DNA of 37,332 nucleotides from positions 1-37,332 of the forward strand of contig NZ_JARICI010000088.1 of assembly GCF_029257255.1 (NCBI RefSeq), given 5' to 3'. The stretch comes from Sporosarcina sp. (GTDB lineage Bacteria; Bacillota; Bacilli; Bacillales_A; Planococcaceae). Below, one piece after another: positions 1 to 8,725 of the stretch (the stretch's first letter is position 1; every line of letters starts with the position of its first letter). The notes beneath the pieces are model-generated. The model searched no databases. It saw only the letters and a list, made by a program, of their open reading frames with translations, and was not told the origin of the DNA. The translations under genes were made by a program, and so were the position numbers.

Positions 1-761
1 TCTGCAGCAGCCATTTTCATTGGCTGTGCGTGCATTAGGTATTGAGCCTGAGAATGACCAGAGAAAGCGATTCCGAGTCCTGAAATCATCCCGACTACTA
101 AAGCAATCGCCAGTGACTTTTTGAAAAAGTCAACTTGTCTTTTCTTAATTAAGTACCAGGCACTGACACCTGCTATAAAAAATGCACCTGTCGCAAAACT
201 TCCGAACACCGTATGCGGGAATGCGACCCAAAGTTTTTCATTGGTCAGCAAGGCAACAATATCATTCATTTCTGCACGTCCGTTTTGCAGCACATAGCCT
301 TCCGGATTTTGCATAAATGAGTTGGCGGCCAGTATCCAGAATGCTGACATGACGGTACCTATTGAAACTAGCCAAATAGATGCCAAGTGAAGTTTCTTAG
401 GTAGTTTATTCCATCCGAATATCCATATTCCGATAAACGTGGATTCCAGGAAAAATGCAAGTAAAGCTTCAACTGCTAACGGAGCACCGAATATATCTCC
501 GACGAATCTTGAATAAGCAGACCAATTCATCCCAAATTGAAATTCCTGGATGATCCCGGTCACGACACCGATTGCGAAGTTAATAAGGAAAAACACGCTC
601 CAAAACTTCGTCATTTTCAAATAGATTTCTTCTTTTTTCACTACATACATTGTTTGCATGATAGCAATGATCAGTGCCAGGCCAATAGACAGCGGCACGA
701 AAATGAAGTGGAATAATGTTGTGGAAGCAAATTGAATTCTAGATAATAATACCTCTTCCAT
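1..761 (-). CDS. cydA: Cytochrome bd ubiquinol oxidase subunit I (3' end outside window)
   Basis: Partial gene: about 253 N-terminal residues are present and the frame runs open off the left edge. CydA is the haem-carrying subunit of the membrane quinol oxidase that reduces O2 to water with high affinity. Seen here: an early His (residue 18, in LFHFIFVP) at the place of the haem b595 ligand, the EFQFGMNWSAYSRFVGD and APLAVEALLAFFLEST stretches that are hallmarks of the family, and a second conserved His in AFPHTVFGSF (haem b558 ligand position). Several membrane helices are evident. The start is the ATG at 759-761, preceded by AAAGGAG at 771-777 with about 9 nt spacing. cydB would be expected downstream, beyond the window. 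Identification is firm from sequence recalled for the family. Confidence 0.96.
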   Translation of the reverse strand, partial: MEEVLLSRIQFASTTLFHFIFVPLSIGLALIIAIMQTMYVVKKEEIYLKMTKFWSVFFLINFAIGVVTGIIQEFQFGMNWSAYSRFVGDIFGAPLAVEALLAFFLESTFIGIWIFGWNKLPKKLHLASIWLVSIGTVMSAFWILAANSFMQNPEGYVLQNGRAEMNDIVALLTNEKLWVAFPHTVFGSFATGAFFIAGVSAWYLIKKRQVDFFKKSLAIALVVGMISGLGIAFSGHSQAQYLMHAQPMKMAAA

Positions 762-848
762 TTTACACGAGCTCCTTTCGAACTTTGTTTCTATCACCTA
801 GAATAACGCATTTCGAAATTTAGTTCGTGAACAATGTGGGGAGTTCCT

Positions 849-906
849 GTTACAAAGCTGCAAACTTATGTCTGAAATGTACGTAAGTTATGGCGGCTTT
901 GTAAAC
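849..906. repeat. Long imperfect hairpin upstream of cydA
   Basis: Arms GTTACAAAGC (849-858) and GCTTTGTAAAC (896-906) face each other, and an inner pair AACTTA / TAAGTT continues the stem. No T-run follows on either strand, so it does not look like a Rho-independent terminator. It lies about 90-145 nt upstream of the cydA start and behind the 3' end of the lipoprotein gene. It could be a regulatory dyad or RNA stem. The rest of 762-979 holds the cydA ribosome binding site and nothing else I recognise. Confidence 0.4.
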
Positions 907-979
907 AGGACAAAATTACCCCTGAAGTAAGAGGGTTAGAGGAGTGGTTTTGCGAATAGAGTGGTAACGAGCTGTAATC

Positions 980-1456
980 TTACAAGTCATCTAGTATTTC
1001 CATTACTTGATCGTAATTTGGATGTCCTTTATGCAAGTATATAATGAAGGAATTTTTTCGTTTGGCTGCAATACGCTCATTCTTCGTTTCCGTAATTACA
1101 TGAAGATATCCTGTTTCGTCTACTTGAGACAGACGTTCATCAGAATCAGCAAACTTATATACGTGCAGAGGCATCAGCTTTTCCTCATTTATTTGAAGTG
1201 TCATCCCGCTTTCTGCCCCGAAAAGCTTTGGATCTGCTTTTAACGGTTCGCTAACTTTGAATCCTTCATTTAGTAATCGACTATGTAAATCTTCGAAAAA
1301 TGCTTCATCTGACAGCAACGGAATAATTACTACCTCTTCTTCGGGATTTTTCACTTCGGATTTATCTTCCGTCTCTTTCTTCTCTTCACTGCAGGCACTT
1401 AACAGCAGGCCTGCAAAGATAATAAACATCATGAATAAGTTACGTGCTAGTTTCAT
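980..1456 (-). CDS. Small lipoprotein of unknown function
   Basis: 158 residues. Residues 1-21 form a lipoprotein signal peptide (basic MKLARN, hydrophobic core) ending in the lipobox LLSAC with Cys22 as the lipidation site, so the protein should be anchored on the outer face of the membrane. A short Glu/Lys-rich linker (about 24-42) follows, then a soluble domain of roughly 110 residues that I do not recognise. It contains no Cys after the lipid anchor and no obvious catalytic motif. The start has AAAGGAA about 9 nt upstream. It is transcribed toward cydA with a 218-nt gap and is probably a single gene. Function unknown. Confidence 0.8.
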   Translation of the reverse strand: MKLARNLFMMFIIFAGLLLSACSEEKKETEDKSEVKNPEEEVVIIPLLSDEAFFEDLHSRLLNEGFKVSEPLKADPKLFGAESGMTLQINEEKLMPLHVYKFADSDERLSQVDETGYLHVITETKNERIAAKRKNSFIIYLHKGHPNYDQVMEILDDL

Positions 1457-1612
1457 AGATCAACATTCCTTTCAAACAAACTATTTCTTTCATTATTATA
1501 CATCAATCGTTTACGTTTCGTTGCACAATCCTATTTCTAGACAAATAGGCAGTATCCAATTATGATAAAGAAAATATCAATTAGTAACCTTTCTTTAATG
1601 ATAGTTATTACT

Positions 1613-1630
1613 TTATAATAATTATTATAA
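1613..1630. promoter_or_regulatory. PerR-like box upstream of katA
   Basis: TTATAATAATTATTATAA is a perfect 18-bp palindrome that matches the PerR consensus TTATAATNATTATAA at about 13 of 15 positions in either register. It sits just upstream of the katA -35 region. PerR repression of katA is established in Bacillus; its use here is inferred. Confidence 0.7.
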
Positions 1631-1637
1631 ATAAGGC

Positions 1638-1666
1638 TTCCCATTTAGTTTTCATTTTGCTATAAT
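1638..1666 (+). promoter_or_regulatory. Sigma-A-type promoter of katA
   Basis: A perfect -10 TATAAT lies at 1661-1666, 17 bp after a weak -35 (TTCCCA, 1638-1643). The predicted transcript starts near 1673, about 37 nt before the katA ATG. The weak -35 directly abuts the PerR-like palindrome, which fits repression by occlusion. Confidence 0.6.
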
Positions 1667-1709
1667 AGGAATCATAGGTAACAAATCCATCAATCAGGAG
1701 GAAATCAAA

Positions 1710-3215
1710 ATGTCAATTAATGAAAACAATTCTCAAAAAAGAAAACTGACTACCGCTGCGGGTGCTCCAGTAGTTGATAATCAAAACTCTATGTCAGCAG
1801 GTCCACGTGGTCCTCTTTTATTACAGGACGTCTGGCTTTTGGAAAAGCTTGCCCATTTTGACCGTGAAGTCATTCCTGAGCGTCGAATGCATGCAAAAGG
1901 CTCAGGCGCATATGGTACTTTCACTGTAACTCATGATATTACGAAGTATACGAAAGCAAAACTATTTTCAGAGATTGGCAAGAAGACAGAAATGTTCGCA
2001 CGTTTTTCCACAGTGGCCGGTGAACGGGGTGCTGCAGACGCAGAACGCGATATTCGTGGATTTGCATTGAAGTTTTATACAGAAGAAGGAAATTGGGACT
2101 TAGTCGGCAATAATACACCTGTATTCTTCTTCCGTGACCCACTGCAGTTCCCTGACTTGAACCACGCAGTGAAACGTGATCCGAGAACAAATCTGAGAAG
2201 CCCTAAGAACAACTGGGATTTCTGGACTTCGCTTCCTGAAGCACTTCATCAAATTACAATTTTGATGAGTGACCGCGGAATTCCTAGATCTTTCCGTGAA
2301 ATGCATGGTTTTGGGAGTCACACATACAGTATGATTAATGCAAATAATGAACGTCACTGGGTAAAATTTCACTTCCGTTCTCAACAAGGTATCAAAAATT
2401 TAACGGATGAGGAATCGGCAGCAACGATTTCTACAGACCGCGAAAGTTCACAACGTGATTTACTGTCTAACATCGATAACGGAAACTTCCCTAAATGGAA
2501 AATGTATATTCAAGTAATGACAGAAGAACAAGCGTATGAAATGCCATACAATCCATTTGACTTGACTAAAGTCTGGTACAAAAAAGACTTCCCTTTAATC
2601 GAAGTCGGAGAATTTGAACTGAACCGTAATCCCGAAAACTATTTTGCAGAAGTAGAGCAAGCTGCCTTCACACCTGCAGCGATCGTTCCGGGAATTGGCT
2701 TCTCTCCTGACAAAATGCTGCAAGGCCGTTTGTTTTCATACGGAGATGCACAGCGCTATCGCTTAGGTGTCAATCATCACCAAATTCCTGTTAACGCACC
2801 AAAATGTCCGGTCCACAGCTTCCACCGTGACGGCGCGATGAGAGTAGACGGCAATATGGGGGCTACAACGCATTATGAGCCAAACAGTTACGGAGAATGG
2901 CAGGAACAGCCGGATTACAAAGAGCCTCCATTGAAAATTCATGGCGATGCAGATAACTGGAACTTCCGTGAAGACGATGACGATTACTTCACACAACCAG
3001 GAAAATTATTCAATATTTTAAGCACTGAAGAACAAGAGCGTTTATTCGACAACACTGCACGTAATATGGGCGATGCACCAATTGAAATCAAAATTAAGCA
3101 CATCCGCCATTGCTATTTGGCAGATCAAAAATACGGTGAAGGTGTTGCAAAAGCTCTTGGGATCCCAATGGCTGACGTAGACATCGAAAACACTACCACA
3201 ATCGTCAGAAACTAA
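1710..3215 (+). CDS. katA: Catalase, haem-dependent
   Basis: 501 residues, a typical small-subunit catalase that converts H2O2 to water and O2 in the cytoplasm. The catalytic His is His61 ([12 protein letters not shown]), the catalytic Asn lies in [13 protein letters not shown] (about 134-135), the [15 protein letters not shown] block is at about 96-110, and the proximal haem ligand is Tyr344 in [14 protein letters not shown]. The ribosome binding site AGGAGG lies 9 nt before the ATG. It is a single gene: a promoter with a PerR-like box precedes it and a strong terminator follows. Regulation by peroxide through PerR is inferred from the palindrome at 1613-1630. No missing residues were noticed. 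Confidence 0.97.
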   Translation: MSINENNSQKRKLTTAAGAPVVDNQNSMSAGPRGPLLLQDVWLLEKLAHFDREVIPERRMHAKGSGAYGTFTVTHDITKYTKAKLFSEIGKKTEMFARFSTVAGERGAADAERDIRGFALKFYTEEGNWDLVGNNTPVFFFRDPLQFPDLNHAVKRDPRTNLRSPKNNWDFWTSLPEALHQITILMSDRGIPRSFREMHGFGSHTYSMINANNERHWVKFHFRSQQGIKNLTDEESAATISTDRESSQRDLLSNIDNGNFPKWKMYIQVMTEEQAYEMPYNPFDLTKVWYKKDFPLIEVGEFELNRNPENYFAEVEQAAFTPAAIVPGIGFSPDKMLQGRLFSYGDAQRYRLGVNHHQIPVNAPKCPVHSFHRDGAMRVDGNMGATTHYEPNSYGEWQEQPDYKEPPLKIHGDADNWNFREDDDDYFTQPGKLFNILSTEEQERLFDNTARNMGDAPIEIKIKHIRHCYLADQKYGEGVAKALGIPMADVDIENTTTIVRN

Positions 3216-3229
3216 TCGATTGCAGCATA

Positions 3230-3264
3230 AAAACGCTCAGAGACTAAGTCTCTGAGCGTTTTTT
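3230..3264. terminator. Bidirectional terminator between katA and the DUF368 gene
   Basis: An inverted repeat of about 14 bp (AACGCTCAGAGACT and its complement) is followed by TTTTTT on the plus strand and preceded by A residues, so it can serve both convergent genes. The last codon of the minus-strand gene falls in the T-run. Confidence 0.9.
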
Positions 3265-4081
3265 AAGCTTTCTTTTCCCCTACTCCGTTTAAAATATTGG
3301 CAACGATCAGACCCGTAATGATCGCGATAATACTCATTACATACGGCGTGCCGCTTTCAGGAATCCCTGGGAATATGACGAAAATAGAGCCGATGATCAA
3401 TCCCATTATCACTGTGAACATTCCTGTACGATAATGTCCCAATAAGAAGCGTATGAGTTTGCTGCTCACTATAAACCCTACAACGATACCACAGCCAGTT
3501 ACTAGAAGAACCGGTATGTTAAAATCTGAAATCGCTGTAATGACCGTTGAGTACACTCCGATCAGCAGCAGAACAAATGAACCGCTGACTCCTGGCAGAA
3601 GCATTGCCATACTGCCTGCCCATCCAGAGAAGAATAAAATGACCGCTGATTTCATTGATAACTGTGAAATTAAAACGGGTTCTACAGGCTTTATAAAGGC
3701 TGCAGAAGCTAGAGCAGCAGCGATCAGTATCATCAAAATCATATGATGCAATTTAAAGTTTTTACGCAATCCTGCCTGTTTTGACACGAATGGAATTACT
3801 CCAATAATCAAACCTAAAAAGAAATATTGAGTAGGTTCATGATAATGTTTAAGTAAATAGGAGATCACTTTACTAAATAAAATGATCGTCGCACCCATAC
3901 CAATCCCAAGCGGCAGTATAAAACCGATATGTTTCTTCCAGTCCTTGCTGAATAATCCGCTGATTGAGATAAGAAGCTGATCATAGATACCTAATATAAA
4001 AGCGATCGTTCCGCCACTTACACCCGGGACCAAATCACTGATTCCCATTAAAAATCCTCGATATAAATTTCTCCATTCCAT
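3263..4081 (-). CDS. DUF368 membrane protein, probable undecaprenyl-phosphate translocase
   Basis: 272 residues from the chosen start. DUF368 proteins were recently linked (PopT) to flipping undecaprenyl phosphate back across the membrane for cell-wall synthesis; that role is family knowledge. The sequence shows the two family signature loops, SDLVPGVSGGTIAFILG near the N terminus and LLPGVSGSFVLLLIG about 150 residues later, an internal duplication typical of the family, and about 8 hydrophobic segments. A longer frame begins at 4108, but its ATG has AGGA only 2 nt away. The Met at 4079-4081 has GGAGGAA (4090-4096) with 8 nt spacing, so I place the start there. It is transcribed convergently with katA and shares its terminator. 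Confidence 0.9.
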   Translation of the reverse strand: MEWRNLYRGFLMGISDLVPGVSGGTIAFILGIYDQLLISISGLFSKDWKKHIGFILPLGIGMGATIILFSKVISYLLKHYHEPTQYFFLGLIIGVIPFVSKQAGLRKNFKLHHMILMILIAAALASAAFIKPVEPVLISQLSMKSAVILFFSGWAGSMAMLLPGVSGSFVLLLIGVYSTVITAISDFNIPVLLVTGCGIVVGFIVSSKLIRFLLGHYRTGMFTVIMGLIIGSIFVIFPGIPESGTPYVMSIIAIITGLIVANILNGVGEKKA

Positions 4082-4213
4082 GCTCGCTGTTCCTCCAATG
4101 AATTTCATTCCTAACAGTATGTCACGCTTTCCACAGTAAATTACCTAGTTCGGTTGTTTCTATTATCCCGTTTCAACTACTGTATGTCCAACTCCTGCTA
4201 AATAGGACTGTTG

Positions 4214-4263
4214 CAAAACAAAAGTTGTTCCATTGTCAGAAGAAAAACAATGAAACAACTTTA
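4214..4263 (-). terminator. Terminator of the polysaccharide deacetylase gene
   Basis: AAAGTTGTT (4221-4229) and AACAACTTT (4254-4262), extended by CATTGT / ACAATG, form a long stem. On the minus strand it is followed by TTTTGTTTTG. It directly follows the stop codon at 4266. Confidence 0.8.
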
Positions 4264-4265
4264 GA

Positions 4266-5648
4266 TTAGTAACTTTCAAGTTCAGACACTGTAACAAATG
4301 TGTAGCCTTGCGACTGCAAATATGCGAGTACAGAATCCAGTCCGTCTGCTGTCGATTTATGAATGTCATGCATCAGTATAATACTGCCATTTCGTGTGTT
4401 CGCCTTTACTTTAGCCAATAGTTTTTGTGGATTATGATGTTTCCAATCTAATGTGTCAACATCCCAGAGCACGACAGGAAGATTCGTAATTGCTCTTACA
4501 CGCTCGTTCTCAGCGCCGTATGGTGGACGGAAAACAGTTGCTGGTTCACCTGTGACCTGCTTTATGATATCCGTAGTCCCTTGCACTTCATCGTATAACT
4601 TCTTATCAGGTAATTTCGTCAATGAAGGGTGATTCCATGAATGGTTCCCCAGTTCATGACCTGCGACAGCAACTTGCTGCGCGATTTCAGGATAATATTC
4701 TACACGGCTCCCAAGCATGAAAAACGTAGCTTTGGCATCATACTTTTCTAATGTCTCGAGAATTCTCACCGTAGATTTCGGATCCGGACCGTCATCAAAT
4801 GTGAGTGCCACTTTTTTACCGACCTGCTTTTCCGTTACTTCTACTTGATAATCTGCAGCTAAGAAAGGATTTAACTTTTCTAATGGAACTTCTACCGTTA
4901 CTGGACCTTCTGATTCTTCTGTAAAGACACCTGCTCCATAATAGAACAGTACCGATTGATCAGTTAATGCGAAGTTTTGATAATTTCTCCATAGCGGCTC
5001 TGTCGGTCCCCAGACATTTTCCGGAATCAGAACATCCTTAAATTTGGGATTTTGATAAATGTGGTCTCGTACAACTTTTGCAGTACGTTTTAGCTTTTCT
5101 ACGTCATTCCCAACCAGGTCTGCCATTTTAATTTCCTTGCCTGTTTCCGGCTGGATACGGAATGTACGGATCTCTGAATCGATATCACTTTCACTTGTAG
5201 AAATCGCAGCAAGTATGGCGAATGAATAATTACCTGATTGATTCTGCACCGTTTCAAATGAAATATTCAATTCTTTTGTATCCGAGTCCTGTCCTTTGTG
5301 GCTTGATTCTAAATAACGTGATTTCCATTGGTCTATGTACGCTAAAATACGGCCATTGAATTCGTCGTATTCACTTTGCGGATATTGAATCGCAAATGGC
5401 TGTTTAGGATCGTTTGTAGTTTCGGTAACAATTTTAATACCCGCAAAGTTGGAATCGCTTGAATTGATCAAGACTTCCGACTTGGGTTCTTCTTTGGCTT
5501 TATTTGTCGACTTATTTGGTGATGCGCTCATAAAACCGTTTGATGTATTGAAAATTAAAAGCAATGCAATAGCTATCATTGCCATAATTGCACTTGAAAA
5601 CGCAACATCAATCCATAGCGAACGGCGTTTTCTTTTTTTGAATTTCAT
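4266..5648 (-). CDS. Membrane-anchored peptidoglycan deacetylase, PdaC-like
   Basis: 460 residues, matching the size and layout of B. subtilis PdaC (about 467). There is a basic N terminus with one membrane anchor (about 14-33), a middle extracytoplasmic region of the DUF4163/DUF3298 type (about 70-270), and a C-terminal NodB polysaccharide deacetylase domain (about 278-455). All five catalytic motifs are present: TFDDGPD 283-289, the metal ligands His336 and His340 in NHSWNH, RPPYG 374-378, DVDTLDW near 396-402, and LMHDIH 425-430. It should remove acetyl groups from cell-wall amino sugars outside the cell and so alter lysozyme sensitivity. AAAGGAG lies 8 nt upstream of the ATG. Its exact substrate cannot be read from sequence. 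Confidence 0.92.
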   Translation of the reverse strand: MKFKKRKRRSLWIDVAFSSAIMAMIAIALLLIFNTSNGFMSASPNKSTNKAKEEPKSEVLINSSDSNFAGIKIVTETTNDPKQPFAIQYPQSEYDEFNGRILAYIDQWKSRYLESSHKGQDSDTKELNISFETVQNQSGNYSFAILAAISTSESDIDSEIRTFRIQPETGKEIKMADLVGNDVEKLKRTAKVVRDHIYQNPKFKDVLIPENVWGPTEPLWRNYQNFALTDQSVLFYYGAGVFTEESEGPVTVEVPLEKLNPFLAADYQVEVTEKQVGKKVALTFDDGPDPKSTVRILETLEKYDAKATFFMLGSRVEYYPEIAQQVAVAGHELGNHSWNHPSLTKLPDKKLYDEVQGTTDIIKQVTGEPATVFRPPYGAENERVRAITNLPVVLWDVDTLDWKHHNPQKLLAKVKANTRNGSIILMHDIHKSTADGLDSVLAYLQSQGYTFVTVSELESY

Positions 5649-5864
5649 AAAAAGACTCCTTTTCTATTTTTTTAAGTGTTTTCGATGAACTGCCAATTTT
5701 ACATTTTTACGGATTAAGAGTAGTTGCTAAATTAGTCTATTATAGTAGATTTACATCGAAAACTATAAAATTATGTCTAGTTATCAGTATACAATAAAAA
5801 TATAACTAAACAAGAAATTCATTGTCAATTTCCGGCTTTTTCTTCTTATGAATGCATAAATACT
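5649..5864. other. Non-coding gap, AT-rich, nothing recognised
   Basis: This is the divergent region between the deacetylase gene (minus) and trhO (plus). It contains the deacetylase ribosome binding site and AT-rich sequence. I see no convincing operator, repeat or small gene. Confidence 0.5.
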
Positions 5865-5892
5865 TTTACTGAAAACTGATTTGTGATATAAT
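5865..5892 (+). promoter_or_regulatory. Promoter of trhO
   Basis: -35 TTTACT (5865-5870), 16-bp spacer, perfect -10 TATAAT (5887-5892). The predicted RNA start is near 5898, giving a leader of roughly 105 nt before trhO. Confidence 0.65.
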
Positions 5893-5897
5893 GCCTA

Positions 5898-6003
5898 AGG
5901 CTCGAATCTTGCAAATTCGGGTGCAAGGGAGTTATATCCCTTTGATACACACCGATCTCGGCTGTTATCTATTGCAAAGAGAAAACAGAAGGCGGTAATC
6001 AAA
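5898..6003 (+). promoter_or_regulatory. Structured 5' leader of trhO with alternative stems
   Basis: Several short stems are visible. CGAAT/ATTCG (5903-5907 with 5915-5919) and AAGGGA/TCCCTT (5925-5930 with 5937-5942) are compatible with each other. CTTGCA/TGCAAG (5908-5913 with 5922-5927) excludes both. CTGTT/AACAG (5962-5966 with 5984-5988) lies just before the ribosome binding site. TTGCAAA occurs twice (5909-5915, 5972-5978), so both copies can compete for TGCAA at 5922-5926. I do not recognise a known riboswitch class. Confidence 0.35.
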
Positions 6004-6978
6004 ATGGAAAAGAAAGAATATCGAGTTTTATTATTTTACAAATATGTCACAATTGAAGAGCCAGAAGAATATACGGCTCAGCATTTGGCATTCTGTAAAG
6101 AAATTGGTCTAAAAGGCAGAATCCTAGTGGGAGCAGAAGGCATTAACGGCACATGTTCAGGTACGATCGAACAGACTGATGCATACATGGAGCATATGAA
6201 AGCTGATCCGCATTTTGCAGATATCTGGTTTAAAATTGACGAAGCAGACGGTCATGCCTTCAAGAAAATGCACGTGCGTCACCGTAAGGAAATTGTCAAT
6301 CTTAGCTTGCCTGAAGATGTCAATCCTCTAGAATTAACAGGTGAATATTTAGAGCCTGATCAATTTTTAGAGCAAATGCAGGATGAAAATACAGTTGTTT
6401 TGGACGCACGAAACGATTATGAGTATGATCTTGGTCATTTCCGCGGAGCGATCCGTCCTGATATCGAAAACTTCCGTGATCTTCCGGAGTGGGTTTTGGA
6501 TAACAAAGAACAGCTGGAAGGGAAAAAGATTCTTGCGTACTGCACTGGCGGAATTCGCTGTGAGAAATTCACGGGCTGGCTGAAGCGTGAAGGCTTTGAA
6601 GATGTGGCACACTTGCATGGAGGCATTGTTTCTTACGGTAAGGACCCTGTCGCAAAAGGACAGCTGTGGGATGGACAGTGTTACGTATTTGATGAGCGTA
6701 TTGCAGTTCCTATCAACCGGGTGGAACACGTCGTGGTTGGCCGCGATCATTTTGATGGTACACCTTGCGAACGTTATGTAAACTGTGCAAATCCAGAATG
6801 TAATGCGAAAATTTTAAGTTCTGAAGAGAATGAGCATTTCTATATGCGCAGCTGTTCAGATGAGTGCCGCACACATCCACGCAACCGTTATTTCGTCGAG
6901 CATAATTTAACAGTTGATGAGTTCGATGCACGTATGGCTAAAATTGAAGAATTGCGTTCACAAGAAACTGTATCTTAA
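6004..6978 (+). CDS. trhO: tRNA uridine-34 hydroxylase, rhodanese family
   Basis: 324 residues, full length for the YceA/YbfQ (UPF0176) family. TrhO performs prephenate-independent, O2-dependent hydroxylation of wobble uridine 34 in some tRNAs to 5-hydroxyuridine. There is an N-terminal alpha/beta domain (about 1-100), a rhodanese domain (about 115-225) with the active loop C180-T-G-G-I-R and a second Cys at 186, and a Cys-rich C-terminal tail (CANPECNAK and RSCSDECR) that may bind metal. The start has AAGGCGG about 8 nt upstream, a weaker site than most here. It is a single gene with its own promoter, a structured leader and a strong terminator. Naming follows the E. coli/B. subtilis family; the RNA target in this organism is inferred. 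Confidence 0.92.
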   Translation: MEKKEYRVLLFYKYVTIEEPEEYTAQHLAFCKEIGLKGRILVGAEGINGTCSGTIEQTDAYMEHMKADPHFADIWFKIDEADGHAFKKMHVRHRKEIVNLSLPEDVNPLELTGEYLEPDQFLEQMQDENTVVLDARNDYEYDLGHFRGAIRPDIENFRDLPEWVLDNKEQLEGKKILAYCTGGIRCEKFTGWLKREGFEDVAHLHGGIVSYGKDPVAKGQLWDGQCYVFDERIAVPINRVEHVVVGRDHFDGTPCERYVNCANPECNAKILSSEENEHFYMRSCSDECRTHPRNRYFVEHNLTVDEFDARMAKIEELRSQETVS

Positions 6979-6992
6979 TTTAACAAATATTG

Positions 6993-7031
6993 GTAGCCAA
7001 TTTTCCTCGATGAAAATTGGCTACTTTTTTA
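6993..7031 (+). terminator. Terminator of trhO
   Basis: TAGCCAATTTTC (6994-7005) and GAAAATTGGCTA (7012-7023) form a perfect 12-bp stem with a 6-nt loop, followed by CTTTTTTATTT. Confidence 0.92.
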
Positions 7032-7052
7032 TTTCATACTATACTATGCAAC

Positions 7053-7101
7053 AAAAATGAGTATGCTTCACATTTCATGTGTGAACATACTCATTTTTTT
7101 T
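7053..7101. terminator. Terminator of the siderophore operon, usable from both strands
   Basis: A near-perfect long stem (AAAATGAGTATG with CATACTCATTTT, extended by TTCACA / TGTGAA) has A/T runs on both sides. On the minus strand it closes the transcript that ends with the ATPase gene. Confidence 0.88.
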
Positions 7102-7130
7102 AATGATTTCGGAATTCACTTGCCCTGCAC

Positions 7131-7925
7131 TTACAACACAGGTCCTTTCACTGCTTTTTCATAAGAAAGACAAATAGGATTACCACTAATAGGACAAACA
7201 GCGAAATAAGGCTGAATATCAAATATTTCACGTAAGTTATGTGTAGTCATTACTTCTGAAGCTTTTCCTTCAGTAACAATATCCCCTTCACGCATAGCAA
7301 TTAAATAATGCGAAAATCTGGAAGCATGATTCACATCATGAAGAACCATCACAATTGTTTTATTCTGTTTACAATTTAATTCTTTTAAAAGCTCCAATAT
7401 ATCTAACTGATGCGCCATATCTAAATAGGTGGTGGGTTCATCCAAAATCAAGATATCTGTATCTTGTGCTAACGCCATGGCAATCCAAACCCGTTGCCTT
7501 TGACCGCCGGAAAGAGCTTCAATCGGACGTTCAGCAAATCGTTCTAAATTGGTTACACGCAAAGCCCACTCCACCATCTTTTTATCTTCCGTTGAAGACT
7601 TTCCAAAATAGTTTTGATGTGGGAACCTGCCATACGTAATCAATTCCTGTACTGTAAGACCTCCTGGCGCTTCTGCTGTTTGAGGCAAAACCGCCATTTT
7701 CTTCGCAATTTCTTTAGAAGGTGTTTCCTGCAACGATTTCCCATCAATAAAGACCGCACCATGCTTCACTTTTAATACACGAGCAATTGTTTTAAGCAAA
7801 GTCGATTTTCCGCAGCCATTTGATCCAATAATTGTAGTGATTTTCGCACTTGGTATGTTCACGCTTAAATCCTCTATTATTAGATGTTCCCCATACCCTA
7901 CTTGAACGCGATCGATCCCTATCAT
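7131..7925 (-). CDS. Iron-siderophore ABC transporter ATP-binding protein (FhuC/YusV type)
   Basis: 264 residues. This ATPase powers FecCD-type siderophore permeases on the cytoplasmic side. Walker A GSNGCGKST lies at about 34-42, signature LSGGQRQRVWIAMALA is in mid-protein, Walker B is ILILDEPT, a D-loop follows and the H-switch is in VLHDVNH. The start ATG (7923-7925) is directly next to the stop of the esterase gene (TAAATG arrangement), with GGAGG 9 nt upstream, so the two are translationally linked. It is the last gene of the feu-like operon. In B. subtilis the feu permease borrows the unlinked ATPase YusV; here an ATPase is built into the operon. Assignment is firm; the ligand is inferred from the neighbours. 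Confidence 0.93.
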   Translation of the reverse strand: MIGIDRVQVGYGEHLIIEDLSVNIPSAKITTIIGSNGCGKSTLLKTIARVLKVKHGAVFIDGKSLQETPSKEIAKKMAVLPQTAEAPGGLTVQELITYGRFPHQNYFGKSSTEDKKMVEWALRVTNLERFAERPIEALSGGQRQRVWIAMALAQDTDILILDEPTTYLDMAHQLDILELLKELNCKQNKTIVMVLHDVNHASRFSHYLIAMREGDIVTEGKASEVMTTHNLREIFDIQPYFAVCPISGNPICLSYEKAVKGPVL

Positions 7926-8702
7926 TTAGTTCGCCTCCTCAGTTCCCCTGTAAAAGAATCTGATTGCTTCACTGAAAATAGTCGGAACGATGGACATATG
8001 ATTCTCCCCTGCTGGAGATGTAAAAGTCACAGAATCTGGATGATGTTCTTTCAATCTAGTGTATAGTGCAAATGCCGATTCATACATCTTACCTTTTTCC
8101 TGCTGTTCTGCAGCGAGGAATAATCTTTTAGTAGAATCTAGACAATCCTTCTGTTCATACGTTAAAATCTCTTGATCATTCCACCAGATAGAGGGACTGC
8201 AACTTAGATAATCAGAAAACATGTCCGGTCGTTCAAATAATGCGTATAAAACAAATAATCCGCCTAGTGAATGACCAAATAAAATCTGATTCTCTTGATC
8301 CACAGACGCATGCCTGCGGACAAGTGGTTGAACTGTTGCTTCCAAGAACTGCAGAAATTCTTTTGCCCCTCCATACGCCGGCCATTCCGTACCGTCCGGT
8401 CTTTCAGGCAATGATGCTGCGGAAGGTGTAGGTGTAAAATCAAATACCCTTAAACTAGGGTGTAATTCTTCAGTCGCGTAACCAATACTGACGATAATCA
8501 TCGGCGCAATATGTGTTTTTTCCGTTCTCTGCCACTGCAACTTCAATAGTTCTTTACACATGAGCCCGTATGCGTTCCCATCCAATATATACAAGACCGG
8601 AAAGCCTTCTGCCGGTGGTTCTTCATTTGGAATCGACACAGTGACTGAATAAGAACTGCCAGCTGTTGGATGTGGAAATCTCTCTACAATATCACGTAAC
8701 AT
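7926..8702 (-). CDS. Siderophore esterase (BesA/Fes/IroE-like alpha/beta hydrolase)
   Basis: 258 residues from the chosen start. The protein belongs to the putative esterase (esterase D/IroE) group. The nucleophile elbow is GHSLGG, a catalytic-acid region follows, and a late His lies in GENHMS. In the feu locus of B. subtilis the equivalent gene (ybbA/besA) hydrolyses the trilactone of iron-bacillibactin in the cytoplasm to free the iron, and the same role is inferred here from position and family. An open frame extends to 8840 inside the permease gene. AAGGAG at 8712-8717 points to the ATG at 8700-8702 (9 nt), not the ATG 3 nt away at 8706-8708. It sits between feuC-like and ATPase genes with gaps of 23 and 0 nt. 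Confidence 0.85.
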   Translation of the reverse strand: MLRDIVERFPHPTAGSSYSVTVSIPNEEPPAEGFPVLYILDGNAYGLMCKELLKLQWQRTEKTHIAPMIIVSIGYATEELHPSLRVFDFTPTPSAASLPERPDGTEWPAYGGAKEFLQFLEATVQPLVRRHASVDQENQILFGHSLGGLFVLYALFERPDMFSDYLSCSPSIWWNDQEILTYEQKDCLDSTKRLFLAAEQQEKGKMYESAFALYTRLKEHHPDSVTFTSPAGENHMSIVPTIFSEAIRFFYRGTEEAN

Positions 8703-8725
8703 ATACATCTTCTCCTTTTTGCAAA

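Noticed and set aside
780..850. Rex operator upstream of cydA
   Set aside because: TTGTTCACGAAC and ATTTCGAAAT are short dyads, but neither fits the TTGTGAA-N-TTCACAA Rex pattern well enough.
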